A stretch of DNA of 64,000 nt from Mesostigma viride (lineage: Eukaryota; Streptophyta; Mesostigmatophyceae; Mesostigmatales; Mesostigmataceae). The notes under the pieces were generated by a model. It was not told the origin of the DNA, ran no database searches, and saw only the letters and a program-made list of their open reading frames with translations. Both the position numbers and the translations under genes were made by a program. Shown piece after piece: positions 1 through 9,124 of the stretch (its first letter is position 1; every line of letters begins with the position of its first letter). The stretch lies in contig RPFO01002176.1 in assembly GCA_009746045.1 (NCBI GenBank), forward strand, positions 321,501-385,500, written 5' to 3'.

Positions 1-81
1 TGCTGCCATGAAGTTGCGGGTCCTGGCGCTGCATCGTTAGAATCCTGGATGTTTTTTAGCCAGTTAGTCTGTGACGTGGCT

Positions 82-113
82 CCCTAAGCTCGTCTGGATT
101 TGTACTAGAACAC
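82..113 (+). repeat. Left arm of a 32-bp inverted repeat
   Basis: This 32-base stretch, starting CCCTAAGCTCGTCTGG, recurs as an exact reverse complement at 7545-7576. The two arms enclose about 7.4 kb. GTGACACCG minisatellites lie inside both arms and are also inverted relative to each other, so the arms may be ends of one large unit. Confidence 0.8.
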
Positions 114-200
114 GCAATTTGTAGTTCATTTTGAAAAGTTGTATTTTATTGAATTTAAAGTTTCCACTTAAGTCTCTGAGGCAGGGGAAGTTCATAGGAC

Positions 201-402
201 CCGTGACACCGTGACATCGTGACACCGTGACACCGTGACACCGTGACACCTCAAAATGCATATAAACACACATCTTTGCAGGTATGCAGTGATTATTAAT
301 GGGGATGATGTATTCAATGGGTCATTGCAAGTTTTACCTATGCTTCTGACACCGTGACACCGTGACACCGTGACACCGTGACACCGTGACACCGTGACAC
401 CG
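201..402. repeat. 9-bp GTGACACCG minisatellite arrays
   Basis: Two short head-to-tail arrays of a 9-bp unit (GTGACACCG) lie at about 201-251 and 348-402, separated by about 95 bp of unique AT-rich sequence. The same unit on the opposite strand (GGTGTCACG) forms the larger arrays at 6715-7467 and appears inside the palindrome at 1305-1589. All three reading frames stay open through short arrays, so small ORFs here carry no coding signal. Bases 403-683 hold nothing I recognise. Confidence 0.9.
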
Positions 403-683
403 CAAATACCACGTATACACCTTCATAATAATCCTAGTAGAGACATTCATTTCTCCATACATCTCGGTCATCTCACCATATATCGTCTCATGTTGATGTA
501 TTCTTGTTGTGCGTGTAGGTACCTTGCCGGGTCATGACAAGTTCAGCCATTCCTCGTTTATGCGGTCCAACGTCGCTTCAATAGGGCATGTGATTAATAT
601 CTGGTAACAACTTATATATGTTGGCACGCCATGCGTCCAGGAATAGCTGTCTCACTTAATATGCATGCAAGCAACCATCAAAA

Positions 684-1088
684 TCACTTTGTCATGAAAT
701 CACTTGCCGGGATTTCAGTTTCTCGCTGGCCGGCCTGAAAAAGCTGGTTCTTTATAAACTCTTTCCGATCCGCAGGCTTCTTAGACCACATGTCGGTCCT
801 CATCGTCCTGAGCTCCTCGAAATGCACGCTTCTCAAACAATGGCGGCCACAACCACAGTCCCAGTCCCTGCAAAGTGCCGCAGCCAAGGACGAATCCTGG
901 GTGCATTTCGCCAACACGGCGGCTGCAGATAACCGGACCCCGCGCCTCGCCATCATATTGAACACGACGACGCCCAGGAGTAATAGCAAGAAGAACATTC
1001 CCAAAACCTGCCAACCCAGCGCCCCCGCACTGGGCTCCATGAAAACGCCGGGTCTCGCCATGGCTATGTCAACTGGGCAATGTTGCAA
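684..1088 (-). CDS. Hypothetical 134-aa single-pass membrane protein
   Basis: An open frame of 134 codons begins MQHCPVDIAMARPG. It has one hydrophobic segment at about residues 24-47 (GWQVLGMFFLLLLLGVVVFN) followed by a basic MARRG, a Cys-rich stretch (CRDWDCGCGRHC) and a charged C-terminus ending ASDFMTK before TGA. The balanced charged residues at the C-terminus make it look like real protein rather than a chance frame, but I recognise no family and see no homologue in the window. The opposite strand has an overlapping 118-codon frame rich in Ser and Pro, which I take to be its shadow. It may be the last exon of a longer gene. It sits inside the unit bounded by the 32-bp inverted repeat. 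Confidence 0.35.
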   Translation of the reverse strand: MQHCPVDIAMARPGVFMEPSAGALGWQVLGMFFLLLLLGVVVFNMMARRGVRLSAAAVLAKCTQDSSLAAALCRDWDCGCGRHCLRSVHFEELRTMRTDMWSKKPADRKEFIKNQLFQAGQRETEIPASDFMTK

Positions 1089-1304
1089 ACATCATTTGTC
1101 CCCCCCCCTCCCCATCTATTTCTACGTTGGCAGATGGCAAACGTAGATCCCCACGCCATGTGTGGGGGGGAATAAAACATGGCAGACCGGGATGTCACGC
1201 CAGCCCGGTCTGCCCGAGTTGTTTAGCCCATGTTACCTCATTTGGCAGCGATCACCATCGCTGCCGCTCTCGTGAATTCGGGGTGAAAGCGCACGGTGTC
1301 ACGG

Positions 1305-1589
1305 TGTCTCAACATGTTTGTAGTTGGTTTGTAGTTGGTGTCTCGGTGTCTCAGAAACTCGTGGTCCGCATTGAGTGGGTGTCACGGTGTCACGACATCT
1401 GATTGGCCCGGTTCAGATTCGTTTTTTTTTTAATTTTTTTTTAATTCGTTTTTTTTTTTTTTTAATTTGGGGCGAATCTGAACCGGGCCAATCAGATGTC
1501 GTGACACCGTGACACCCACTCAATGCGGACCACGAGTTTCTGAGACACCGAGACACCAACTACAAACCAACTACAAACATGTTGAGACA
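1305..1589. repeat. Long palindrome: 117-bp perfect arms, 51-bp T-rich loop
   Basis: Bases 1305-1421 and 1473-1589 are reverse complements with no mismatch that I can find by eye. The 51-bp centre is runs of T with a few A. The arms contain GGTGTCACG and GTGTCTCGG variants of the minisatellite and a duplicated TTTGTAGTTGG motif. Such a structure can extrude as a cruciform or fold as a long hairpin RNA. It could be a foldback element or a palindromic amplification of the flank. Confidence 0.9.
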
Positions 1590-2388
1590 TGGGTGTCACA
1601 ACCGATGTCACAAGGTGTGCAGCAGGTATTTCCTTTCAATCCCCGAGGAAATTATCAACCATTCATCGGCCATTCTGGTCAGGATAGCTAAGAATGGCTA
1701 GCGAATAAAAAGGCAGTATCGAGGCTGGAAATTTTAGTGTATGCTCCTAGGGTCATATATTACTTGCCGTTATTTTTTTTCGCCACAAATTCTGCGGAGT
1801 CCTTCCATTTTGGCGTCATTCACAGGTGGGTGCCTGTTTTGTCGCCGATTTTCTCTCGACCCCACCTACCTGCAGCAAAAAATTTTCCCGATGAAAGTCG
1901 CCCTAACATCTGGTTTTTGACACTAACCGACGCATTTTTTAGTTTTTAAGGCCTTGACCGAAGCACTTTTTTCATTACCGGCTCAGTTTGCTTTAACCGA
2001 GCTGGCGCGATTTTTAATCCAATTTCTAGGCTGGGCCAGGCGTCGCAGACCCGTAATCCGTTTTTAAGTGCTTTTGTGCCCGATATCGTGTCTTTTGCAG
2101 GCGTTCTTGGCATCAAAGACGCCGTGGCGTCAGGGGCTAAAACGGACCTCCGCACGTTCGTTAACTGCGGCGAGCATGTCAATGCCGCCAGCAATTTTTG
2201 CTGCCGCGTCTGTGAAACGATTGCGATGCAAGACCGTTGTCGACGTGACGGAGTGGTATGTGCACATTCAGGTGCGAATTTCTTCGCTGTTGAAACCCCG
2301 CCCGGTAGCAGACAAGTATTTCACCGTATCCCCTTTCCCCGAGTCTCTCTTTTCCGTCATGTTTTCATCTTACGGAAAGCGCGTATAA
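1590..2388. other. No certain gene; possible upstream exons
   Basis: A good splice acceptor (TGTCTTTTGCAG) ends at 2100 and is followed by about 170 bp without stops in two plus frames, one of which has clustered Cys residues. A possible donor (CAG, then GTGCGA) lies at 2272. These could be upstream exons of the gene at 2389-4224, but no frame choice joins them cleanly, so I leave them uncalled. The rest of the stretch is AT-rich and featureless. Confidence 0.3.
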
Positions 2389-3849
2389 AGCATCAGTGAG
2401 CGACAGTATGATGGCGAGCCGTTTGCTCGCATCAGGGCTGTGCGGCTTATTCTAGAGAGAAGCGACATCAAGCAGATTTTGCAGCCGGATGTGAGGGAGG
2501 GGCCCTGCTGGGGTGGGAATAAACTGCTGTGAGTGACCGATCCACTCCCTTCCTCCCTCCCTCCCTCCCTCCCTCCCTCCCTCCCTCCCTCCCTCCCTCC
2601 CTCCCTCCCTCCCTCCCTCCCTCCCTCCCTCCCTCCTCCCTCCTCCCTCCCTCCCTCCCTCCCTCCCTCCCTCCCTCCCTCCTCCCTCCCTCCCTCCCTC
2701 CCTCCCTCCCTCCTCCCTCCCTCCCTCCCTCCCTCCCTCCCTCCCTCCCTCCCTCCCTCCCTCCCTCCCTCCCTCCCTCCCTCCCTCCCTCCCTCCCTCC
2801 CTCCTCCCTCCCTCCCTCCCTCCCTCCCTCCCTCCCTCCCTCCCTCCCTCCCTCCCTCCCTCCCTCCCTCCCTCCCTCCCTCCCTCCTCCTCCTCCCTCC
2901 CTCCCTCCCTCCCTCCCTCCCTCCCTCCCTCCCTCCCTCCCTCCCTCCCTCCCTCCCTCCCTCCCTCCCTCCTCCCTCCCTCCCTCCCTCCCTCCCTCCC
3001 TCCCTCCCTCCCTCCCTCCCTCCCTCCCTCCCTCCCTCCCTCCCTCCCTCCCTCCCTCCTCCCTCCCTCCTCCCTCCCTCCCTCCCTCCCTCCCCCTCCC
3101 TCCCTCCCTCCTCCCTCCCTCCCTCCCTCCCTCCCTCCTCCCTCCCTCCCTCCCTCCCTCCCTCCCTCCCTCCCTCCCCTCCCTCCCTCCCTCCCTCCTC
3201 CCTCCCTCCCTCCCTCCCTCCCTCCCTCCCTCCCTCCCTCCCTCCCTCCCTCCCTCCCTCCCTCCCTCCCTCCCTCCCTCCCTCCCTCCCTCCCTCCCTC
3301 CCTCCCTCCCTCCCTCCCTCCCTCCTCCCTCGTGAACTCACTCGTGGACTCACTCACTCGTGGACTCACTCCCTCACTCACTCACCCACCCACCCACCCA
3401 CCCACCCACCCACCCACCCACCCACCCCCCACCCACCCACCCACCCACCCACCCACCCACCCACCCACCCACCCACCCACCACCCACCCACCCACCCACC
3501 CACCCACCCACCCACCCACCCACCCACCACCCACCCACCCACCCACCCACCCACCCACCCACCCACCCACCCACCCACCCACCCACCCACCCACCCACCC
3601 ACCCACCCTCCCCCCCCACCCACCCACCCACCCACCCACCCACCCACCCACCCACCCACCCACCCACCCACCCACCCACCCACCCACCCACCCACCCACC
3701 CACCCACCCACCCACCCACCCACCCACCCACCCACCCACCCACCCACCCACCCACCCACCCACCCACCCACCCACCCACCCACCCACCCACCCACCCACC
3801 CACCCACCCACCCACCCACCACCCACCCACCCACCCACCCACCCACTCA

Positions 3850-3897
<48 letters not shown>

Positions 3898-4224
3898 CTC
3901 ACGCACGCACGCACTCACTCACTCACTCACTCACTCACTCACTCACTCACTCACTCACTCACTCACTCACTCACTCACTCACTCACTCACTCACTCACTC
4001 ACTCACTCACTCACTCACTCACTCACTCACTCACTCACTCACTTAGTAACTTGCACATGCACCACATGCGCAAGGAGGACACCAAGAGCTTCACCAACCA
4101 CCGTCGAAAGCTTGGCTGTGATGCCAAGGGCAAGGGTGTGGGGGTGTCCATGTTGACACAGTGCATGAAGGCTGACAAGGTCAGGCAGAGATTGTGCAGG
4201 GAGGTGCCACTACCTCCTAGCTAG
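2389..4224 (+). CDS. Unrecognised protein, 3' part; two exons around a microsatellite intron
   Basis: Exon A (2389-2528) is open in one frame and reads like real protein, for example [20 protein letters not shown]. It ends at a consensus donor, CT then GTGAGT. Exon B (4047-4224) follows the acceptor CACTCACTTAG. Joining them keeps the frame (phase 2 to phase 0) and gives a mixed-charge C-terminus containing [15 protein letters not shown], ending EVPLPPS before TAG. The 5' end is unresolved because a TAA stands at 2386-2388 and the upstream exon is uncertain. I do not recognise the family. The intron (2529-4046, 1518 bp) is almost entirely simple repeat. Unspliced, the frame would continue through the repeat as low-complexity Pro/Ser/Thr/His sequence, which I consider an artefact of the repeat. 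Confidence 0.5.
2545..4042. repeat. Compound tetranucleotide microsatellite, ~1.5 kb
   Basis: Four arrays follow one another: (TCCC)n at about 2545-3330, (ACCC)n at about 3384-3846, (ACGC)n at about 3847-3910 and (ACTC)n at about 3911-4042, with a short ACTCACTCGTGG-containing bridge at 3331-3383. Each later unit differs from its neighbour by a single base. Occasional 3-bp or 5-bp units interrupt the first array. The whole block lies between a consensus splice donor (2529) and acceptor (4046). The strand asymmetry is extreme: polypyrimidine on plus, polypurine on minus for the first array. Confidence 0.95.
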
Positions 4225-4650
4225 CGATACCGAGATGAGGGCGCGCAAACGCATCAGCGCCATGCCGCGTGTTGAGTAATTTGCAACTACATTACTTGGC
4301 ATGCTGTGGGTGCACGTGTAAAATGACCTTTCTAGCCATGCATGCGACAGCTGCCAATATTATGTTCAGCAAGCTCCTCCCTATAATAGAAATTGCGTGA
4401 GCATCCACATGGCCACATGTGCATATTGTCAGCTGTGTCTATATCAATGAACTTTTATGTATGTCTCCTGGACGGGTTGTCTTACATCACTCGTGAATGG
4501 TTTCCATGTTTTAGTGAGTCATCTTATTTGAGTTGACCAGATTGTCTCCTTGATATTCCACACTGGCAGTTTCGCATCCATGGGTAAGAATTTGTAATGG
4601 AAACTGGCAGGTATGGCATTGATAGCTCTACCAAATAGAACATGATCGGC

Positions 4651-5170
4651 CTGAATTTTTGTGGAATGTCTAAAATCATGATGGCTAAGATGCATGCAAG
4701 TTTCCAGCCTCAACAGAGCACATCTTGTACGGAAACTGCACTGAAATGTGATGAAAAATACGAAAAACGTGCATTTTTGGTAACATTTGTGAGCAAACTG
4801 ACATCAAATACCCTCTGATGGTTCTGAATTTTTGTGGAATGTCTAAAATAATGATGGCAAAGATGCATGCAAGTTTCCAGCCTGAACTGAGCACATCTTG
4901 TATGGAAACTGCCATGGAATGTGATGAAAAATACGAAAAACGTGCATTTTTGGTAACATTTGTGAGCAAACTGACATCAAATACCCTATGATGGACCTGA
5001 ATTTTTGTGGGATGTCTAGAATAATGATGTTTAAGATGCCTACAAGTTTCCAGCCTCAACCGAGCACAGCTTGTATGGAAACTGCAATGAAATGTGATGA
5101 AAAATACAAAAAACGCACATTTTTGCTAGCATTTGGTGGCATTTTGTTACCAAATGCGGTTGGATGACCA
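4651..5170. repeat. Three 173-bp tandem repeats
   Basis: CTGAATTTTTGTGG starts units at 4651, 4824 and 4997, an exact period of 173 bp. The third copy decays after about 5130. The period is not a multiple of three, so the long minus-strand frame through it is not a conserved coding repeat. The array falls between the stop of the 2389-4224 gene and the acceptor at 5449. Bases 4225-4650 and 5171-5440 are AT-rich with nothing else recognisable. Confidence 0.9.
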
Positions 5171-5449
5171 TCAGATCTTGTGTACAGTCATTAGTCATGA
5201 GTATCAACTTACTTGCAAACAGCCAGGTCAAGAACTCTTTATTTGCATATTAGAATGTATTTGTTTATATTAAAATCTGGAAAACTGCTAAAAATAGAAA
5301 TGCCAAAAATAGGTCAGCTGAGGTCCGGTAAGTCCGGAAAGTTGCAATCCTTCTACTGGTGTCCTGAACATGCTACCTACCAAGATCTAGCATGTTTCGA
5401 CAATATTTGCATCGTACAGGAGTTATAAGGCTGTTTTTTGGCACTTTCA

Positions 5450-6385
5450 GACCGTTGTGTGCGGAGCATGACGATGGAACGGGCGTAGCACGGCCAACGG
5501 GGGAGGAGACTGAGAGCGCAGTTGATGCGGGGACACCCGTAGGTGATGAAGGGCGGGGGAATAAGAAATCGCACGTGTACGTCAAGGTTAAGGCCCTGAC
5601 CGAGAGGGTCAATGCTTTGGAGAACCAACGAAGAATGCCATCCACCCCAGCAAGTGCTGCACCCAGCTCCAGCACTGGCGTTGGCACGGAGCTTCGCCGG
5701 CCCGCTGCGCCTGCCGCGTTGGGGCAACGCGAAAGCTTCAGCGCGGCCCATGGCCAAGTGACAGGACTGCAACCAGCACACCGTCAACAAGAGCCACGCG
5801 CGCGCGCAGTCGCAATGGATGGGCCGAGGCAGCTGGATCGGGAGGGGGAACCGTACGGCGAGCACGGTGTGTACGCGCCGTACGACCAAGGAATGCATGC
5901 CCAGCCTACTGCCGCTGGCAGGCAAGCGGCCAATGCTTATGTATACCATGCCGGCATGTACGATCCACAGCCTGGCGAAGGGTCGGCAGCTGATACACAT
6001 CAGCCTTGAGGTCGCGGCACATTGCAACAAACCACCTACGTTGAGAACCCTGAGCCCGTGCAGCATTACAATGACGGCACTTACCGTTATGCCGCAGCCC
6101 CCCCTGTAAGGAGATCTCCAAGGAAGACAAAGCCGAGGCCCCAAATCCCCAAGGCCGCCGGGGAGCAAGACTGGCAACATCATGATGAGGGAGGAGGTTA
6201 TGCAGCCAGGGATTCTCATTTCATGGGTCATAGTCATTTTGATGAGCAAGGGACGTGGGCCTACAACGCCCACGTCCGGCCGGCCCCACAACCTGGCACA
6301 TGCCCAGGCTCCACCGCGGAAAAGGCCACCCTACTCGCAAGATGTAGACGAGTCGGGGCAACACGATTATTATGGTTCATATTAG
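5450..6385 (+). pseudogene. Unrecognised disordered/coiled-coil protein, one internal TGA
   Basis: A strong acceptor (TTTTTGGCACTTTCAG) ends at 5449 and the frame is open to a TGA at 6007-6009. It then continues in the same frame with the same composition to a donor (CCT then GTAAGG) at 6106. Splicing to CATGCCCAG at 6307 stays in phase 0 and gives a C-terminus APPRKRPPYSQDVDESGQHD and a stop at 6383-6385. The protein has a short heptad segment (KVKALTERVNALENQ) and is otherwise rich in Gly, Pro, His and Tyr. The TGA stands where CGA (Arg) would keep the frame, so one C-to-T change at a CpG explains it. Upstream exons are not identified. Neither the family nor the function is recognised. Confidence 0.4.
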
Positions 6386-6714
6386 ATTGGGCATGTATGG
6401 TTTTGATACGGCATTTGCTTGGCACCAGATTCTGCATTAAAGAAAGCTGTATGCAAATCATTGTCAGGTAAGTTTAAGCTAATTTATACATTATTTTATC
6501 TTGCATTTGATATTAAAGAGGCAGAGAGACACAGTTGGCAGATGCAAGTTTGCTAGGCCATGTAATAGGGATTATTGGTCATCCATCATATTCATAAATT
6601 TTCTTTTATTTATACATGGTTGCATAATACATTAATGTTGCGTTAATACTTTGTGGCACTAAACAACAAAATCATGAAATGCTAGTGCTATCGTGTCATA
6701 TTGTCACTATCATG

Positions 6715-7467
6715 CTGTCACGGTGTCACAATGTCACGATGTCACGGTGTCACAATGTCACCTCATGTTAATCAGTGCTTCTGGGCAATGTAATATCATT
6801 GTTGCAACCCCATGGGCGCCACATTACCTTGTGACACCATACAAAATCGTAAAATACTAGCGTTATGGTGCCATCGTGTCACGGTGTCACGGTGTCACGG
6901 TGTCACGGTGTCACGGTGTCACGGTGTCACGGTGTCACGGTGTCACAATGTCACCTCATGTTAATCAGTGCTTCTGGGCAATGTAATATCATTGTTGCAA
7001 CCCCATGGGCGCCACATTACCTTGTGACACCATACAAAATCGTAAAATACTAGCGTTATGGTGCCATCGTGTCACGGTGTCACGGTGTCACGGTGTCACG
7101 GTGTCACGGTGTCACGGTGTCACGGTGTCACGGTGTCACGGTGTCACAATGTCACCTCATGTTAATCAGTGCTTCTGGGCAATGTAATATCATTGTTGCA
7201 ACCCCATGGGCGCCACATTACCTTGTGACACCATACAAAATCGTAAAATACTAGCGTTATGGTGCCATCGTGTCACGGTGTCACGGTGTCACGGTGTCAC
7301 AATGTCACCTCATGTTAATCAGTGCTTCTGGGCAATGTAATATCATTGTTGCAACCCCATGGGCGCCACATTACCTTGTGACACCATACAAAATCGTAAA
7401 ATACTAGCGTTATGGTGTCACGGTGTCACGGTGTCACGGTGTCACGGTGTCACGGTGTCACAACATG
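6715..7467. repeat. Higher-order minisatellite: GGTGTCACG arrays with a ~125-bp spacer
   Basis: Four copies of a near-identical spacer of about 125 bp (each containing CCTCATGTTAATCAGTGCTT and CATGGGCGCCACATTACC) alternate with arrays of the 9-bp unit GGTGTCACG. The arrays vary in copy number between spacers. Copies start near 6757, 6949, 7152 and 7304. The regular repeat-spacer look is not CRISPR: the spacers are all the same and the repeats are tandem. Bases 6386-6714 hold nothing recognisable. Confidence 0.9.
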
Positions 7468-7544
7468 TTGGGACAATAACCTACATGCTTTGGACTTACG
7501 AGAGGCCCTAAATAACAAAGTTTGAAAAATCTCAATTTGTAGTA

Positions 7545-7576
7545 GTGTTCTAGTACAAATCCAGACGAGCTTAGGG
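7545..7576 (-). repeat. Right arm of the 32-bp inverted repeat
   Basis: This is the exact reverse complement of 82-113 and ends with GAGCTTAGGG. It lies just outside the higher-order minisatellite, mirroring the left side. From 7577 to 8113 I see no gene, repeat or RNA. Confidence 0.8.
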
Positions 7577-8113
7577 GCTGGCTTGCTGCAGCGCGTGGCC
7601 CACAACCTGTCGGGAAGGTGTCATGCTTTTGTTTCCATGCTTCTCTGAAATTTCTTTTGCGGTATAGACAACTGTGTTCGAGGAAATTCACGCGATCTTC
7701 CTAAGCAGCGGCATCATTGTCCCCATGCAGACACTGACGAGCTGGCACCTGTCTCCTAAAGAAAGTGGCTCGTGCTTGCTATAGAAAGGAGGCAGTGTGC
7801 ATTTTGCTGGACACATTGTGTTGGTGGCACATGCGTCAGGTAGGTTGTTCCGATCTTCTCTTCCCCTTTCCCACTGAGTAAATGATAGCTTTTGTAATGC
7901 TAGCCACAGCAGCTAGCCATGGGTTGCTGGATAAGAACTCAGCATATTTTCTCTTTATATACTGCGTGTGTGGTCCTCCATGTGTCCGGCTTGTTGGGCA
8001 TTTTGGAAGAGGGTTTTAAGTGTGTTGTTGGGTGGAACAACTTGGTTGTTGGCACAAAAGCACACATTATTAGCATGAGATAGGCACTGCATATGCTGCT
8101 CATGCAGGCGTGT

Positions 8114-8440
8114 CAGTTAGGTTAATATTGTGCGGAAACCTTTTTGCCACTTGGGCTTCTCAGGTTCCGCACAATATTACCAGCGATAACCACTCGCTGG
8201 TACACTCAAGTTCACGCTGCAGCGTAACTAAAACCTGTGCACCTTGGAGGTCAGGGGTTCGAATCCTCACTGAGGCATGCAGCTCCGGCGCAATCTCATT
8301 TGCGTGCTCAGCGGCCTAGGCCTGCGGATGTCTCGGGCTCTTCGTCCCCCCTCCACGAGGCCAGGTTTTAGTTAGCTTAAATTGTGCCGGAACCTTTTGC
8401 CCACAATACGCAAAAGGTTCCGGCACTATTTACCTAACTG
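8114..8440. mobile_element. 327-bp MITE-like element with a tRNA-like B box
   Basis: The ends form an imperfect inverted repeat of about 30 bp starting CAGTTAGGT, and TGT stands on both sides (8111-8113, 8441-8443) as a possible 3-bp TSD. Inside, a second pair of inverted segments makes two hairpins around GGAACC. The centre contains GGTTCGAATCC, an exact pol III B-box consensus, within GGTCAGGGGTTCGAATCC. A complete tRNA fold is not present because no matching 5' acceptor strand exists. It may be a tRNA-derived sequence captured by a DNA MITE. Bases 8441-9120 hold no gene that I can support. Confidence 0.55.
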
Positions 8441-9124
8441 TGTCGTCCTACCAGCCTTGTTGTTAAAGGTAGACTTGCAAGGTTGGCTGTGCCGATGGCG
8501 GGGTATGGAGTATGACGCACCGGGCATCCTCCTCACATTCCGTGATCAAAGTGGGCATGTTTTGGGGTGTCTAGGGTGGCAAAACACATGTCATTTGGGC
8601 TCAGCACTAGCTCAATTCTCTTTTAGCGTCTACCCAGGTGGCATCACAGGAAAATCAACAACTTGAGCTACGCTTGTCAGAATGAGCTCAAACTTTGGGG
8701 TTGTGTTTCCTCCCACTCAGTGAAATTTCGAATGTATGGATTACCCAATTCGATGTGTTGATGATTTGATTTTTTTTTTGCTCAAAAAAGTACCCGTTTT
8801 GCGGGGACATTAATAACTCAAACAAATGTGATTATTTTGGCCAAGTGTGAATAGCCCAGATTTTGTAGAAGTGGGGGAACTTTGCAGGAATGTATGGGCA
8901 TGTCATTTGGATAAGTGGTTTGTCTTGGGAAAAAATATCTCATAAATAGCGCTTTTTCTATTTTTAGCTCGCCACCGGTGCGTGGTTGGGGGTAGTACCC
9001 CCAACAAGTGGTGGTATGAATGTCCAAACATCATATTTATGGTAGTCAATCATCACTAGATGGTTCCCAAGTGCATCGGAATTGATTTTCATTTAAGTCA
9101 GTTTTTCACCGGCTTAATTTGGAC

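Noticed and set aside
2370-4224. Very long open frames on both strands (up to 563 codons of Pro/Ser, Thr/His or Gly/Arg/Glu repeats)
   Set aside because: Tetranucleotide arrays of these units have no stop codon in any frame. The open frames are a property of the repeat, and splice sites bracket it.
4685-5059. 124-codon minus-strand ORF
   Set aside because: It lies entirely in the 173-bp tandem repeat, whose period is not a multiple of three; adjacent units are read in different frames.
6715-7467. CRISPR-like repeat-spacer pattern
   Set aside because: The spacers are identical to each other and the short repeats are in tandem; no cas genes and a eukaryotic context.
8240-8275. A functional tRNA gene
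   Set aside because: The T-arm and B box are good, but no 5' acceptor strand pairs with the 3' side and the A box is poor.
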